Assembly: GCA_963747555.1 (NCBI GenBank)
Contig: CAVVFZ010000011.1
Location: forward strand, 186,001 to 250,000
Origin: DUZB01 sp963747555
Lineage (GTDB): Bacteria; Desulfobacterota; DSM-4660; Desulfatiglandales; Desulfatiglandaceae
Direction: 5' to 3'
DNA length: 64,000 nucleotides
In this document: positions 37,552 to 46,471 of the stretch, one piece after another
Numbering within the stretch: position 1 is the stretch's first letter
Layout of the letters: each line of letters opens with the position of its first letter
Notes under the pieces: generated by a model
The model's database searches: none
What the model was told of the DNA's origin: nothing
The model's input: only the letters and a program-made list of their open reading frames with translations
Translations under genes and position numbers: made by a program

Positions 37552-38889
37552 ATGCCGAAATTCATTGCCGACCTCCATATCCATTCCCGCTTCTCCCGGG
37601 CGACTTCAAGAGACCTGGATCCCGAGCATCTATGCCCTTTGGGCGCAGAAAAAGGGCATCAAGGTGGTGGGCACCGGTGATTTTACCCATCCGGGGTGGG
37701 TATCGGAATTACAGGAAAAGCTGATAGAAGCCGAACAAGGTCTTTTCCGTTTAAAACCGGATCTTGCGGAAGCCATCAAGCCGGAGATCCCGGCTTCCTG
37801 CCAGGGTTCCCCGAGGTTTATGCTGACCTCTGAAATAAGCTGCATCTACAAGAAAAACGATAAGACCCGGAAGGTGCACCATCTCATCCTCCTGCCTGAT
37901 TTTGATTCGGTTCTAAAGCTGAACAAGAGACTGGAGCAGATCGGCAACATCCGCTCCGACGGCAGACCGATCCTGGGGCTGGATTCCAGGAACCTGCTGG
38001 AGATCGTTCTGGAGACCAGTGATCAGGCATTTCTTATTCCCGCCCACGTCTGGACGCCCTGGTTTTCTCTTTTCGGCTCTAAATCCGGGTTTGATGATAT
38101 TGAGGAGTGTTTCGAGGATCTTACACCGCATATCCACGCCTTGGAAACCGGACTCTCATCAGACCCGCCCATGAACCGGCTATTGTCTCAACTGGATCCA
38201 TATCTTCTGGTTTCCAATTCCGATGCCCACTCACCGGCCAAACTGGGCCGGGAGAGCAATCTTTTTGAAACGGCCCTTGATTATGACGCCATGGTCCGGG
38301 CCATGACCGACGGGCAAGGATTTTCAGGCACCATTGAATTTTTCCCGAAGAAGGGAAGTACCACCTGGATGGACACCGCAAATGCCAGGTGCGGCTTCAC
38401 CCCGAAGAAACGAAATCCCGGAACGGGATTTGCCCTGTCTGCGGCAAACTCGTGACCGTGGGGGTTTTTCACCGCGTGGACGATTTGGCTGACAGAGAGC
38501 ATCCGAAAAATACAAAGCCTTTTTTCAGTCTGATCCCCTTAACGGAAATCCTGTCGGAAATCCATGGGTGTGGACCGGCTACCAAAAAGGTGACGCATAT
38601 TTATGAAGGTCTGATCAAGACGCTGGGTCCTGAACTCCCTATCCTGATGGATGCGTCCCTGGAAAAGATAGAACAGACGGGCGGTGTCCTTCTGTCCAAG
38701 GCCATTGATCGTATGAGGAACAACAAGGTTATCCGCCAGGAAGGCTATGACGGTGAATATGGCGTGATTCGTCTTTTTGATGACGGTGAAAAAGAGGAAC
38801 TGCTTGGTCAGGCGGTATTATCTAAAATAAAGCCGAAAAAAAAATACCGTGAAGCGAAAACCCGAAAGAAGAAAACAACCTTTTCCTGA
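37552..38889 (+). CDS. Endonuclease Q-like PHP-domain protein (frameshifted)
   Basis: About 445 aa. The PHP N terminus with metal ligands is MPKFIADLHIHSRFSRATSR, followed by ALWAQKKGIKVVGTGDFTHPGW, SEISCIYKK, FLIPAHVWTPWFS and LVSNSDAHSPAKLG. This is the conserved order of the EndoQ/TIGR00375 family, known to cleave DNA 5' of deaminated bases in Archaea and some Bacteria. A zinc-finger-like CPVCGK follows a CQVRLHPEE segment, and the C terminus is lysine-rich. Frame changes near 37625 and 38350; the latter is one C short in the FFPEEGKYHL segment. Starts from ATG 37552. Sits upstream of TA and helicase genes, consistent with a DNA-repair or defence neighbourhood. Confidence 0.82.
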
Positions 38890-39152
38890 CACCCTCTCCC
38901 TTGAGCGCGGGATTGACCACCATAACCTGATGGGTGACCGGGTTTCACCTCAATACTCTCAATCAAAGTTGTTGAATTGTTGAAGGGCGCGTCTGATTCC
39001 CTCAAAATTAGTACACTTGAGAAGAAAGCGTACTCTGATAGGTTTTGTTATTTTGTTATGCCCGTCCTGGTTTATATCAATCGTCAAATTACAGAAAGCT
39101 TTCTTTGAACGTCTTTTGGTGATACTTGTAAAAGTACGAAAGGAGGTACAAT

Positions 39153-39434
39153 ATGGGCAAGCTATCAAATATCATACCTGTGAGCGATTTACGGCAGGAC
39201 GCTGCCAAGTTGCTGAAACAACTACGTAACAGTGAAGATCCTTTGATCATCACACAAAGAGGCCGGGCATCGGCGGTAATTATGGGGGTTGATGCCTATG
39301 AAAAATCCGAGCACGAGAAAGCGCTATTGCGCCTTTTGATCAAGGGAGACAGGGAAATCGAAACCGGTCAGGGATATGATTTGGATGCGGTTTTAGGTGA
39401 AGCCGACGCCTTTTTGGCCAAGGAGCCTTCGTGA
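39153..39434 (+). CDS. Phd/YefM-family antitoxin
   Basis: 93 aa. The N-terminal Phd/YefM DNA-binding fold is clear (IIPVSDLRQDAAKLLKQLRN; PLIITQRGRASAVIMG), and the C-terminal segment would wrap the toxin. Strong Shine-Dalgarno (AAAGGAGG). A short dyad (ACTT..AAGT, about 39123-39135) lies just upstream and may be its operator. Stop and toxin start overlap by 4 nt. Confidence 0.92.
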   Translation: MGKLSNIIPVSDLRQDAAKLLKQLRNSEDPLIITQRGRASAVIMGVDAYEKSEHEKALLRLLIKGDREIETGQGYDLDAVLGEADAFLAKEPS

Positions 39435-39766
39435 AGGTCAAATTTACGCCTTCAGCCAGAACTCGATTTCTTTCCGCACTATTCTATATTCGAAGGGATA
39501 AACCCTCTGCTGCTGTTGCCTTTCGTAATCATGGTGAAAAAAATCTGCGAAGGCTTGAGGCATTCCCTGAATCAGGAAGATCCATCCCTGAGTTTACAGA
39601 CCTCCCCTACCGAGAAATGATCATTTCGCCGTACCGGTTCTTTTATAGAATTAAAGACGATGTTGTTTGGATTGTTACGGTGTGGCATGGGGCACAGCTT
39701 CCAAAAGAACTATCGCCTGAAACCAGCTCCGGAAAACCTATGGATCGGGATTATCCTGCCGTATGA
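39431..39766 (+). CDS. ParE/RelE-family toxin
   Basis: 111 aa, RelE/ParE fold: VKFTPSARTRFLSALFYIRR, FPESGRSIPEF, YREMIISPYRFFYRIKDD and VWIVTVWHGAQ. The YRFFYR segment followed by beta strands is typical of ParE-like toxins, acting on gyrase or mRNA; the subclass is uncertain. GTG/ATG region overlaps the antitoxin stop. Its own stop overlaps the ATG of the Lhr helicase (ATGA), tying the helicase to the TA transcript. Confidence 0.9.
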   Translation: MKVKFTPSARTRFLSALFYIRRDKPSAAVAFRNHGEKNLRRLEAFPESGRSIPEFTDLPYREMIISPYRFFYRIKDDVVWIVTVWHGAQLPKELSPETSSGKPMDRDYPAV

Positions 39767-42700
39767 GCCTTACCAAAATCGGATTTCATCCGATTATCAG
39801 TGAGTGGTTTCTTGAAACCTACGGAATACCGACGGATGTCCAGGAAAGAGCCTGGCCTGAAATCGCCTCCGGCAACCACCTGTTGATCACCGCCCCCACC
39901 GGGAGCGGCAAGACGCTTTCGGCTTTTCTATGGGCGATCCATAAGTTATTGAGCAATGAATGGCCGCGTGGTCGAACCCGTGTAGTCTATATCTCTCCGC
40001 TCAAAGCCCTCAACAACGATGTTCAACGCAATCTGATCAAACCGCTCGATCAATTGAAAGCCCGGTTTCAGGCTCAAGGGGAAGCTTTTCCGGATATTCG
40101 GGTCGTGACGCGAAGCGGGGATACCCCCGCGGAAGAACGCAGGAGGATGCTTCGTAACCCGCCTGAAATCCTGATCACGACCCCGGAAAGCCTCAACATT
40201 CTGGTCAGTTCCAAAGGGAGCCGTCCTATGCTGAACGGGGTGGCCTTGGTGATTCTGGACGAGGTCCATGCGGTGGCGGGCGCAAAAAGAGGGGTCCATC
40301 TCATGTCCGCCGTGGACCGTTTGGTCTTGCTCAGTGGAGAATTTCAGAGGATCGCCCTTTCCGCCACGGTGAAACCCATGGAACGGATCGCGGAATTTAT
40401 CGGCGGTTATGAGATGCATGGGGATATTCACGAACCGGTCTATCGAAAGCGTCCGGTAACCCTGATCCAGTCGGATATCCAGAAACAGTTGAGCATCCGG
40501 GTCGATTTTCCCGCGAATGCCAGAGAAAATATGGTCGATGATTCCTGGTGGCCGGCACCGATCCAATCCTTTAAGGAGATCATCCGAAGAAATCGATCCA
40601 CGCTTCTGTTCACCAACAGCCGAAGAATGGCCGAGAAGGTTGCCCGTCTCATCAACGAAGGGGAGCCGGAAGAACTGGCCTATTCCCATCACGGCTCTCT
40701 GTCCAAGGAGTTGCGCCTGGTGGTGGAACAAAAGCTCAAACACGGCGAACTCAAAGCCATTGTCGCCACCAACTCACTGGAATTGGGCATCGATATCGGC
40801 GACCTGGATCAAGTGGTATTGATCCAGACCCCGCCCTCCATATCATCGGCAATCCAGCGCATCGGCCGCTCCGGGCACGGTGTGGGGCAGGAGAGCCGGG
40901 GCCTGTTGTTTCCCATCCACGGTCGTGATTTCATCAATGCGGCGGTTCTGGCGCCATCCGTTATGCAAAGGGATATGGAAAACATCGAGCCGGTTGACTG
41001 CCCCCTGGATGTGCTGGCGCAAATCATACTGGCCATGACCGGCGTGGAAACCTGGGATATGGACGGGCTCTTTGACTTCTTGAGGACCAACGCATCCTTC
41101 CACTCCCTGACCCGAAAACAATTTGACCTGGTCCTGGAAATGTTAGCCGGAAGATATTCCGGTACCAGGCTTCGGGAGCTGAAGCCGAGGGTTTCATTGG
41201 ACCGAATCGACAACACCGTTCGGGCCAAATCCGGTGTTCTGATGCTCGTTTACATGGCCGGCGGCACCATCCCGGATCGGGGCTATTTCAATCTGCGACT
41301 GCGGGAAACCATGGCCAAGATCGGTGAACTGGACGAAGAGTTCGTCTGGGAACGACACGTGGGCGAAACCTTTGCTTTCGGACCACAGACCTGGCGTATT
41401 CTGAAAATCACCCACAATGACGTGGAGGCGGCGCCGGTGGAGAACCGGCCTGGCATCATTCCCTTCTGGCGAGCGGAAGCCAGGAACAGGGATTTTCATT
41501 TTTCGGAAAAGATTGGGCTGTTTTTAGAGCAGGCCAACGAGCAATTGGAGCGGTCGGAAACAGGGTTTCGGGAACATCTGTGCCATGACCGGTACATGGA
41601 GCCCGCAGCGGCTACCGAACTCATCGGTTTTTTGAAATTGCAGCGGCAGATGACCGAGACGGACCTTCCCCATCGCTATCACCTGCTGATCGAGCATTTT
41701 GATGATCCTCTGAACAAGGCGGACAGCAAGCAGGTGATCCTGCATACGCTGTGGGGTGGAAGGATCAACCGGCCTTTTGCCATGGCGCTTTCCGCTGCCT
41801 GGGAGAAGCAATATGACTACGCCCTGGAGACATTTGCCGATGATGACTGCATCGTGCTCCTGCTGCCCCATGCTTTTGATGTGCATGAAATTCTCGATTT
41901 GGTGGGCGCAACCAATGTGGAGCGCCTGTTGCGGGAGTGCCTGGAGAAAACCGGATTCTTCGGTGCAAGGTTTCGTGAGAATGCCGGCCGGGCATTGCTG
42001 CTCCCGAGGGCCGGTTTTAAAAAGCGGATGCCCTTATGGCTGAACCGGCTTCGCTCCAAGAAACTGATGGATGCGGTCCTGGATGCCAGGGATTTCCCCA
42101 TACTGCTGGAAACGTGGCGAACCTGCCTGCAGGATGAATTTGATCTGGAACATCTGAAACAGATCCTGGATGAGTTGAACCAGGGGAAGATCAGGATCGG
42201 AGAGTGCCGCACCTCTCACGCATCGGTGTTTGCGGGCAGTGTGATCTGGCAGCAAACCAACACCCATATGTATGCGGATGACTCGCCTGCGGGCGGCAAG
42301 CGCTCCGGCTTAAGCGATGATCTGATCCGGGAAATCATCGGCGCGAAAATGACGGAGCCTCTTTTTTCAGCTGACCTGGTCCTGGAGTTGACCCGGAAAC
42401 TTAAGCGAACCGCTCCGGGCTATGCCCCTTCCACACCGGGAGATCTGTTGGACTGGGTAAAAGAGCGGGTGTTTATTAGAAAGGTTGAATGGAATGAACT
42501 GCTCCGGGCCATGGAAATGGATCACGGCATCGCCGAAGCCGATGCGGTCAAAACCATCGACCACAAATTGGCCTGGTTTCGATATCCCGGTGCGGCTGAT
42601 GACTGTGTGTGCGCTCTTGAATTGCTTCCGCGGCTCTGTGGCTCTTTTTCCTTTTCGCACCCTCAATATGAAAGCCCGGCGAAGGATTCATCCACAGAGG

Positions 42701-44178
42701 AAAGAGAAGCGGATGCCTGCAATTTATTGGGGCAGTGGCTCTCTTTTTACGGCCCTGTTCCGGAAAAATGGGTTTTGTCCGTCTTGGGCGGAATCGAGGA
42801 AGCAGGGCAGGGGCTTCTTAGCTTGATGGAACTTGAGCGGATCATCAAGGGAAAGTTTACAGCAGGCACAACGGAAGATGAAATTTGTGACCGGGAGAAT
42901 TTTGAAATACTGCTGAGACTGGCGCGAAGGGCCCGGCAACCGCAAATCCCCGTCAGACCGGCGGATGATCTGCAGTTGTTCTTGGCGGACTTTCAACATT
43001 TGACAACGCCTCGAGATTCGATGGAAAGCCTGCAGGATTCCCTGGAACAGCTTTTCGGACTCTGTGAACCTGCCGGCGCCTGGGAGGAGTTTATTCTTCC
43101 GGCGCGCATCTCTCCCTATTATCCCTCCTGGCTGGACAGCTTGATGCAATCCAGTGAACTCACGTGGTTCGGCGGCGGCAAAGAGAAACTGGGATTTGCC
43201 TTTCATTCGGATCTTGATCTGTTCCGGACTTCCAAGACGGGAGCGTCCAAGACAGGAAAAGAAGAATCGGTTGCTGATTGTTTCCCCGATAAAAGAGGAC
43301 GATACGGATTTCTGGAGCTTTCCAGCCAGTGTGGAGGAGACTCCCGGGAAACCACCCAGCGATTGTGGGAGGCTGCCTGGAAAGGGCAGGTGAGCAACGA
43401 TACCTTCGCGGTCGTGCGATCCGGCATCCTGACCGGGTTCATCCCTCAGGAAGTGAATGACAGCCGGTCCCGGAGCAGCAGGCGCGGAGCATTCAACCGG
43501 TGGAAGTCCTCACGGCCTCTTCTGGGCAACTGGTACCTCCTGGAACAGGAGGCCGATGGGGGAGATCCGCTTGCGCAAACGGAAATTCAAAAGGACCGGG
43601 TTCGCCAGCTTCTAAAAAGATACGGCATCCTGTTTCGTCAACTCCTCATCAGGGAGCTTCCGCAGCTTCGGTGGGACAAACTGTTCAGGATTCTTCGCTT
43701 GATGGAGCTTTCCGGTGAAATCACCTCCGGCTGCTTCTTCAAGGGCATCTCCGGTCCCCAGTTCATTTCCTTCGAAGCGCTGCGTTTTCTTAGGATACCG
43801 CCGTCCGATGATATGGTATTCTGGATCAATGCCACGGACCCCGCATCGCTTTGCGGCATCAAGCCGGAGGGACTCACCCGCCCCTTGCCGTCGCGAATTG
43901 TTTCAACCTATCTGGTATTTCACGGAAACAGGCTTGTTCTGGTTTCCAAAGGAAACCACAAACGTCTTGAAATCCATGAGCCTCCCGATTCCATTCACCT
44001 GAGCCGGTATTATCAGTTGTTTAAAGATTTGGTGAACAGGGAATTCAATCCGGTTCGGTCCGTCCGGATCGAAGAAATCAACGACCAAAAAGCCATAGGC
44101 AGCCCCTACGGAGCGTCACTAAAAGCATTCGGCTTTTCGTCCGACTACAAAGGCTTTGAATTAAGGCGGTCCTTTTAG
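39763..44178 (+). CDS. lhr: Large Lhr-type ATP-dependent DNA helicase
   Basis: 1471 aa, intact. SF2 helicase core: Walker A TAPTGSGKTLSAF, SPLKALNND, TTPESLN, DEVH box VILDEVHAVAG, SATVKPM, TNSLELGIDIGDLD, QRIGRSGHG. This is followed by the long Lhr winged-helix and beta-barrel regions and an Lhr-CTD-like C-terminal half (roughly 900-1471), as in full-length Lhr rather than Lhr-core. Bacterial Lhr is a 3'-5' DNA translocase involved in repair; here the start codon overlaps the toxin stop. It also contains no frameshift over 4.4 kb. It is distinct from the BrxHI-like helicase at 22-24.6 kb. Confidence 0.93.
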   Translation: MSLTKIGFHPIISEWFLETYGIPTDVQERAWPEIASGNHLLITAPTGSGKTLSAFLWAIHKLLSNEWPRGRTRVVYISPLKALNNDVQRNLIKPLDQLKARFQAQGEAFPDIRVVTRSGDTPAEERRRMLRNPPEILITTPESLNILVSSKGSRPMLNGVALVILDEVHAVAGAKRGVHLMSAVDRLVLLSGEFQRIALSATVKPMERIAEFIGGYEMHGDIHEPVYRKRPVTLIQSDIQKQLSIRVDFPANARENMVDDSWWPAPIQSFKEIIRRNRSTLLFTNSRRMAEKVARLINEGEPEELAYSHHGSLSKELRLVVEQKLKHGELKAIVATNSLELGIDIGDLDQVVLIQTPPSISSAIQRIGRSGHGVGQESRGLLFPIHGRDFINAAVLAPSVMQRDMENIEPVDCPLDVLAQIILAMTGVETWDMDGLFDFLRTNASFHSLTRKQFDLVLEMLAGRYSGTRLRELKPRVSLDRIDNTVRAKSGVLMLVYMAGGTIPDRGYFNLRLRETMAKIGELDEEFVWERHVGETFAFGPQTWRILKITHNDVEAAPVENRPGIIPFWRAEARNRDFHFSEKIGLFLEQANEQLERSETGFREHLCHDRYMEPAAATELIGFLKLQRQMTETDLPHRYHLLIEHFDDPLNKADSKQVILHTLWGGRINRPFAMALSAAWEKQYDYALETFADDDCIVLLLPHAFDVHEILDLVGATNVERLLRECLEKTGFFGARFRENAGRALLLPRAGFKKRMPLWLNRLRSKKLMDAVLDARDFPILLETWRTCLQDEFDLEHLKQILDELNQGKIRIGECRTSHASVFAGSVIWQQTNTHMYADDSPAGGKRSGLSDDLIREIIGAKMTEPLFSADLVLELTRKLKRTAPGYAPSTPGDLLDWVKERVFIRKVEWNELLRAMEMDHGIAEADAVKTIDHKLAWFRYPGAADDCVCALELLPRLCGSFSFSHPQYESPAKDSSTEEREADACNLLGQWLSFYGPVPEKWVLSVLGGIEEAGQGLLSLMELERIIKGKFTAGTTEDEICDRENFEILLRLARRARQPQIPVRPADDLQLFLADFQHLTTPRDSMESLQDSLEQLFGLCEPAGAWEEFILPARISPYYPSWLDSLMQSSELTWFGGGKEKLGFAFHSDLDLFRTSKTGASKTGKEESVADCFPDKRGRYGFLELSSQCGGDSRETTQRLWEAAWKGQVSNDTFAVVRSGILTGFIPQEVNDSRSRSSRRGAFNRWKSSRPLLGNWYLLEQEADGGDPLAQTEIQKDRVRQLLKRYGILFRQLLIRELPQLRWDKLFRILRLMELSGEITSGCFFKGISGPQFISFEALRFLRIPPSDDMVFWINATDPASLCGIKPEGLTRPLPSRIVSTYLVFHGNRLVLVSKGNHKRLEIHEPPDSIHLSRYYQLFKDLVNREFNPVRSVRIEEINDQKAIGSPYGASLKAFGFSSDYKGFELRRSF

Positions 44179-44184
44179 GGTCGA

Positions 44185-44233
44185 CGCAATCAGCCCTCTC
44201 GTGCAGTCTTAAAAATCCTGCCGATCGGACAGG
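44185..44233. repeat. Direct repeat copy A (partner at 52305-52351)
   Basis: About 47 bp, roughly 85% identical to copy B in the same orientation; shared core tcttaaaa(a/t)tcctgccgatc. Lies just after the lhr stop. The two copies bracket about 8.1 kb of accessory DNA. Confidence 0.65.
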
Positions 44234-44361
44234 GAAAGCGCTCTCTTTTTAAAGGCCTGACATCGCTATTTGATAAGTGAATTCTCTTGACTTTTTCATG
44301 GGTTTCCATATCGTTAGATCATTGATCGTTGTTTTTATTCTCAAGCATCCACGATTGTGGC

Positions 44362-44400
44362 CCCCTGATTTTGTTCGGTGGGCTAACCATAATGGTGATA
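44362..44400. repeat. Repeat R, copy 1 (partner at 48018-48056)
   Basis: tgattttgttcggtgggct followed by a variable 3 nt and cataatggtgata; only a few mismatches to copy 2, same orientation. Translated on the minus strand both copies give ITIM(V/L)SPPNKI, but no complete gene is apparent. Confidence 0.65.
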
Positions 44401-44496
44401 GCGCAGGCCCCGCCGCATATGCCCCGCATTTCCGCGCCAAATATGCTGGGCAATGGGCCAGCTTTGAAGATGTTGGATTTGCGATACAGTCTGCGC

Positions 44497-44582
44497 GCCC
44501 AACCCAACGCTCCACCAGACAGCTGAAAGTCTTGCGGTTTCCGTGACGTCTGGTGGAGGCGCCGCCAAACTTAACGTTATGC
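44497..44582 (+). other. Integron attC-like site
   Basis: 86 bp with attC layout. R''-like GCCCAAC (44497-44503) and R'-like GTTATGC (44576-44582) form the ends. A 13-bp inner stem is made by 44508-44520 with 44548-44561, interrupted by a single extrahelical G (44558) as in real attC sites. The R boxes pair at 5 of 7 positions; R' deviates from GTTRRRY at one base. The DUF433 ORF begins 24 nt after the site, the usual spacing of a cassette gene. No integrase gene in the window. Confidence 0.55.
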
Positions 44583-44606
44583 CTTCGAAAATTGGAGAAA
44601 CGAATC

Positions 44607-44855
44607 ATGTCTAACACAGAAAAGTTGCTTTCAAGAATTACGGTAAATCCCCGGATAATGGTTGGCAAGCCGACCATTCGGGGTATGAGAATAACTGTGG
44701 AACAGATTCTCCGAGCACTGTCGGGGGGGGTGTCGGAACAGGAACTGCTTGAAGAATATCCGGAGCTTGAAAGAGAGGATTTTCAGGCGGTGTTCGCTTA
44801 TGTGACCGGACTGGTCGAAGAGGAACGCGTGTTCGCCGTGGGAGTGCATGCATGA
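44607..44855 (+). CDS. DUF433-family antitoxin
   Basis: 82 aa. DUF433 proteins carry a winged-helix-like DNA-binding fold and act as antitoxins paired with DUF5615 PIN-like toxins (VapB45-like). Signature PRIMVGKPTIRGMRITVEQI and LEEYPELEREDFQAVFAY are visible. ATG 44607 has GGAG about 8 nt upstream; the open frame begins earlier at 44553 inside the attC-like site and is not used. The stop overlaps the toxin ATG by 4 nt. Confidence 0.92.
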   Translation: MSNTEKLLSRITVNPRIMVGKPTIRGMRITVEQILRALSGGVSEQELLEEYPELEREDFQAVFAYVTGLVEEERVFAVGVHA

Positions 44856-45220
44856 ATGCATCCGAACTGAAATTTCTCATTGATGTCGGTGTGGGCAAAG
44901 GAATCGAAAAATATTTGCGGGAGGAAGGTTATGATACCAAAGCCGTGAGAGACATCGATTCCCGCATGGAGGACGAGAATATCATCCACACTGCCGTTAC
45001 GGAAAACCGCATGGTCGTTACTATGGATAAAGACTTCGGAGAACTGGTATATCACTGTTCAATGAAGCATTGCGGGGTTTTGCTGCTGAGACTGGAAGAC
45101 GCAACTGGAACGGAAAAGTTACAGGTGGTGAAACATATTATGGAAAATTATTCCTCTCAGATAAAAGACTGCTTTTGTGTGTATCAGAATGACAGGTTTC
45201 GGATTAGAAAAATAAGATGA
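44852..45220 (+). CDS. DUF5615 PIN-like toxin (VapC45-like)
   Basis: 122 aa, Mut7-C/PIN-like nuclease fold. Conserved acidic residues lie in FLIDVGVGKGI, YDTKAVRDID, RMEDENIIHTA and TMDKDFGELVY, which form the metal site of such RNases; the usual D-x-N/Q-L motif is replaced by DVGVGKG. Paired by a 4-nt overlap with DUF433. Typical passenger of integron cassettes, in keeping with the attC-like site before the operon. Confidence 0.9.
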   Translation: MNASELKFLIDVGVGKGIEKYLREEGYDTKAVRDIDSRMEDENIIHTAVTENRMVVTMDKDFGELVYHCSMKHCGVLLLRLEDATGTEKLQVVKHIMENYSSQIKDCFCVYQNDRFRIRKIR

Positions 45221-45396
45221 CGGCCTTGGGTTCATGGCGTATCTGAAACCGCGGAAAATGGAAAGCGAACATTTCGTTTTTAAAACACTTGCAATAATGC
45301 CCCCGCTTCTACTATATTCACCCGGTTAGATGCCAACTGACAAAAACTGTAACAAGAGAACTTAAACAGAGGACAACATGGATGTCAACTGTGAGC

Positions 45397-45433
45397 ACCC
45401 CATTTCCGTAATCAGGGCTTGGGGTATTTTTTT
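45397..45433 (+). terminator. Rho-independent terminator
   Basis: ACCCCA (45397-45402) pairs with TGGGGT (45420-45425), with additional CC/GG pairing inside the loop, followed by a run of seven T. It lies about 175 nt after the TA stop and just before the IS left end, and would shield the IS from upstream transcription. Confidence 0.6.
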
Positions 45434-45585
45434 GTTTGACAGGGAGAGGCAGTTTGCATCGGGAGCATTACCGGTTTGTTAATTTTTTTCTGGGAAAAAG
45501 CACTGAGCATATGAAAAAATAGCTGGACATTTGAATTAGAGACCTCTATGTTAGGATGGAGCCTTGAATCGAACTGGAGGTGCAA

Positions 45586-46470
45586 ATGCCGGAGGAGATA
45601 TCAGAACGTTTTTGCGGATGTGCTATAAGCAAGGGGAAAATTGACGACATAAGAGAGATTGTCAGCACTTGTAATGGGATCAGCCGCACTGAACTTGCGA
45701 ATACCGTCTGCGAGCTTTTTGAATGGAAAAGGCCCACAGGAAAACTTAAGACGGTTGAATGTCGGCAATTTCTTGAAGATCTGCACAACAAGGGGATCAT
45801 ATCGCTACCTGAACTTAGGGCCGGCCGTCCGGCAAAGGTTCGGGCCAAAGTAAAAAGAACGGAGAATGCAAAAAGGTCTAAGGAGATATCAGGGCCGATA
45901 AAGCAATTTTTGCCCCTTAGCCTGATACGGGTAGAGACCAAAGCTCAGCGCGATCTTTGGTGTGAGTATGTTGATCGTTACCATTATCTGGGCTATCGGA
46001 TACCGTTTGGCGCACAACTGAGATATTTTGTTGAAAGCAGTGATGAAAGGCCTCTCTGCTGTCTTCAATTTTCCTCTCCCGGTTGGAAGATGGCGGCCCG
46101 TGATGGATGGATCGGATGGGACGATACAAAGCGGCAACGTAACCTGCAAATGGTCGTGAACAACAGCCGTTTTCTAATATTTCCATGGGTTAAGGTAAAG
46201 AATCTTGCAAGTTCGATCCTGGCCATTGCCATTCGGAGGATTCCGGACGATTGGGAAAAGCAATATGGTATGCGACCGGTTATTCTGGAGACATTGGTAG
46301 ACAAGAGCCGCTATACCGGAACCAGTTACAAGGCATCCAATTGGATTCATGTGGGCGTAACAAGCGGTCGAGGCCGCATGGACCGGCATCATGCCAGACA
46401 CGGTCAATCGCCCAAAGACATTTATGTATATCCTCTTATCTCCCGCTTTCGGGAAGAATTGAGAGGGTGA
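45586..46470 (+). CDS. DUF4338 / DruA-like protein inside the IS
   Basis: 294 aa. DUF4338 is the domain of DruA, a component of the Druantia anti-phage system, and also occurs in many mobile elements. Seen here: an N-terminal helical part (GISRTELANTVCELFEWKRP), a linker rich in K/R, then the conserved core YHYLGYRIPFGAQLRYF, NNSRFLIFPWVKVKNLASSI, LVDKSRYTGTSYKASNW and GVTSGRGRMDRH. ATG 45586 has GGAGG 6 nt upstream; GTG 45580 is an alternative. Its stop abuts the transposase start, so both are expressed together. Because it lies within the inverted repeats, a transposition role is as likely as defence. Confidence 0.85.
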   Translation: MPEEISERFCGCAISKGKIDDIREIVSTCNGISRTELANTVCELFEWKRPTGKLKTVECRQFLEDLHNKGIISLPELRAGRPAKVRAKVKRTENAKRSKEISGPIKQFLPLSLIRVETKAQRDLWCEYVDRYHYLGYRIPFGAQLRYFVESSDERPLCCLQFSSPGWKMAARDGWIGWDDTKRQRNLQMVVNNSRFLIFPWVKVKNLASSILAIAIRRIPDDWEKQYGMRPVILETLVDKSRYTGTSYKASNWIHVGVTSGRGRMDRHHARHGQSPKDIYVYPLISRFREELRG

Positions 46471-46471
46471 T

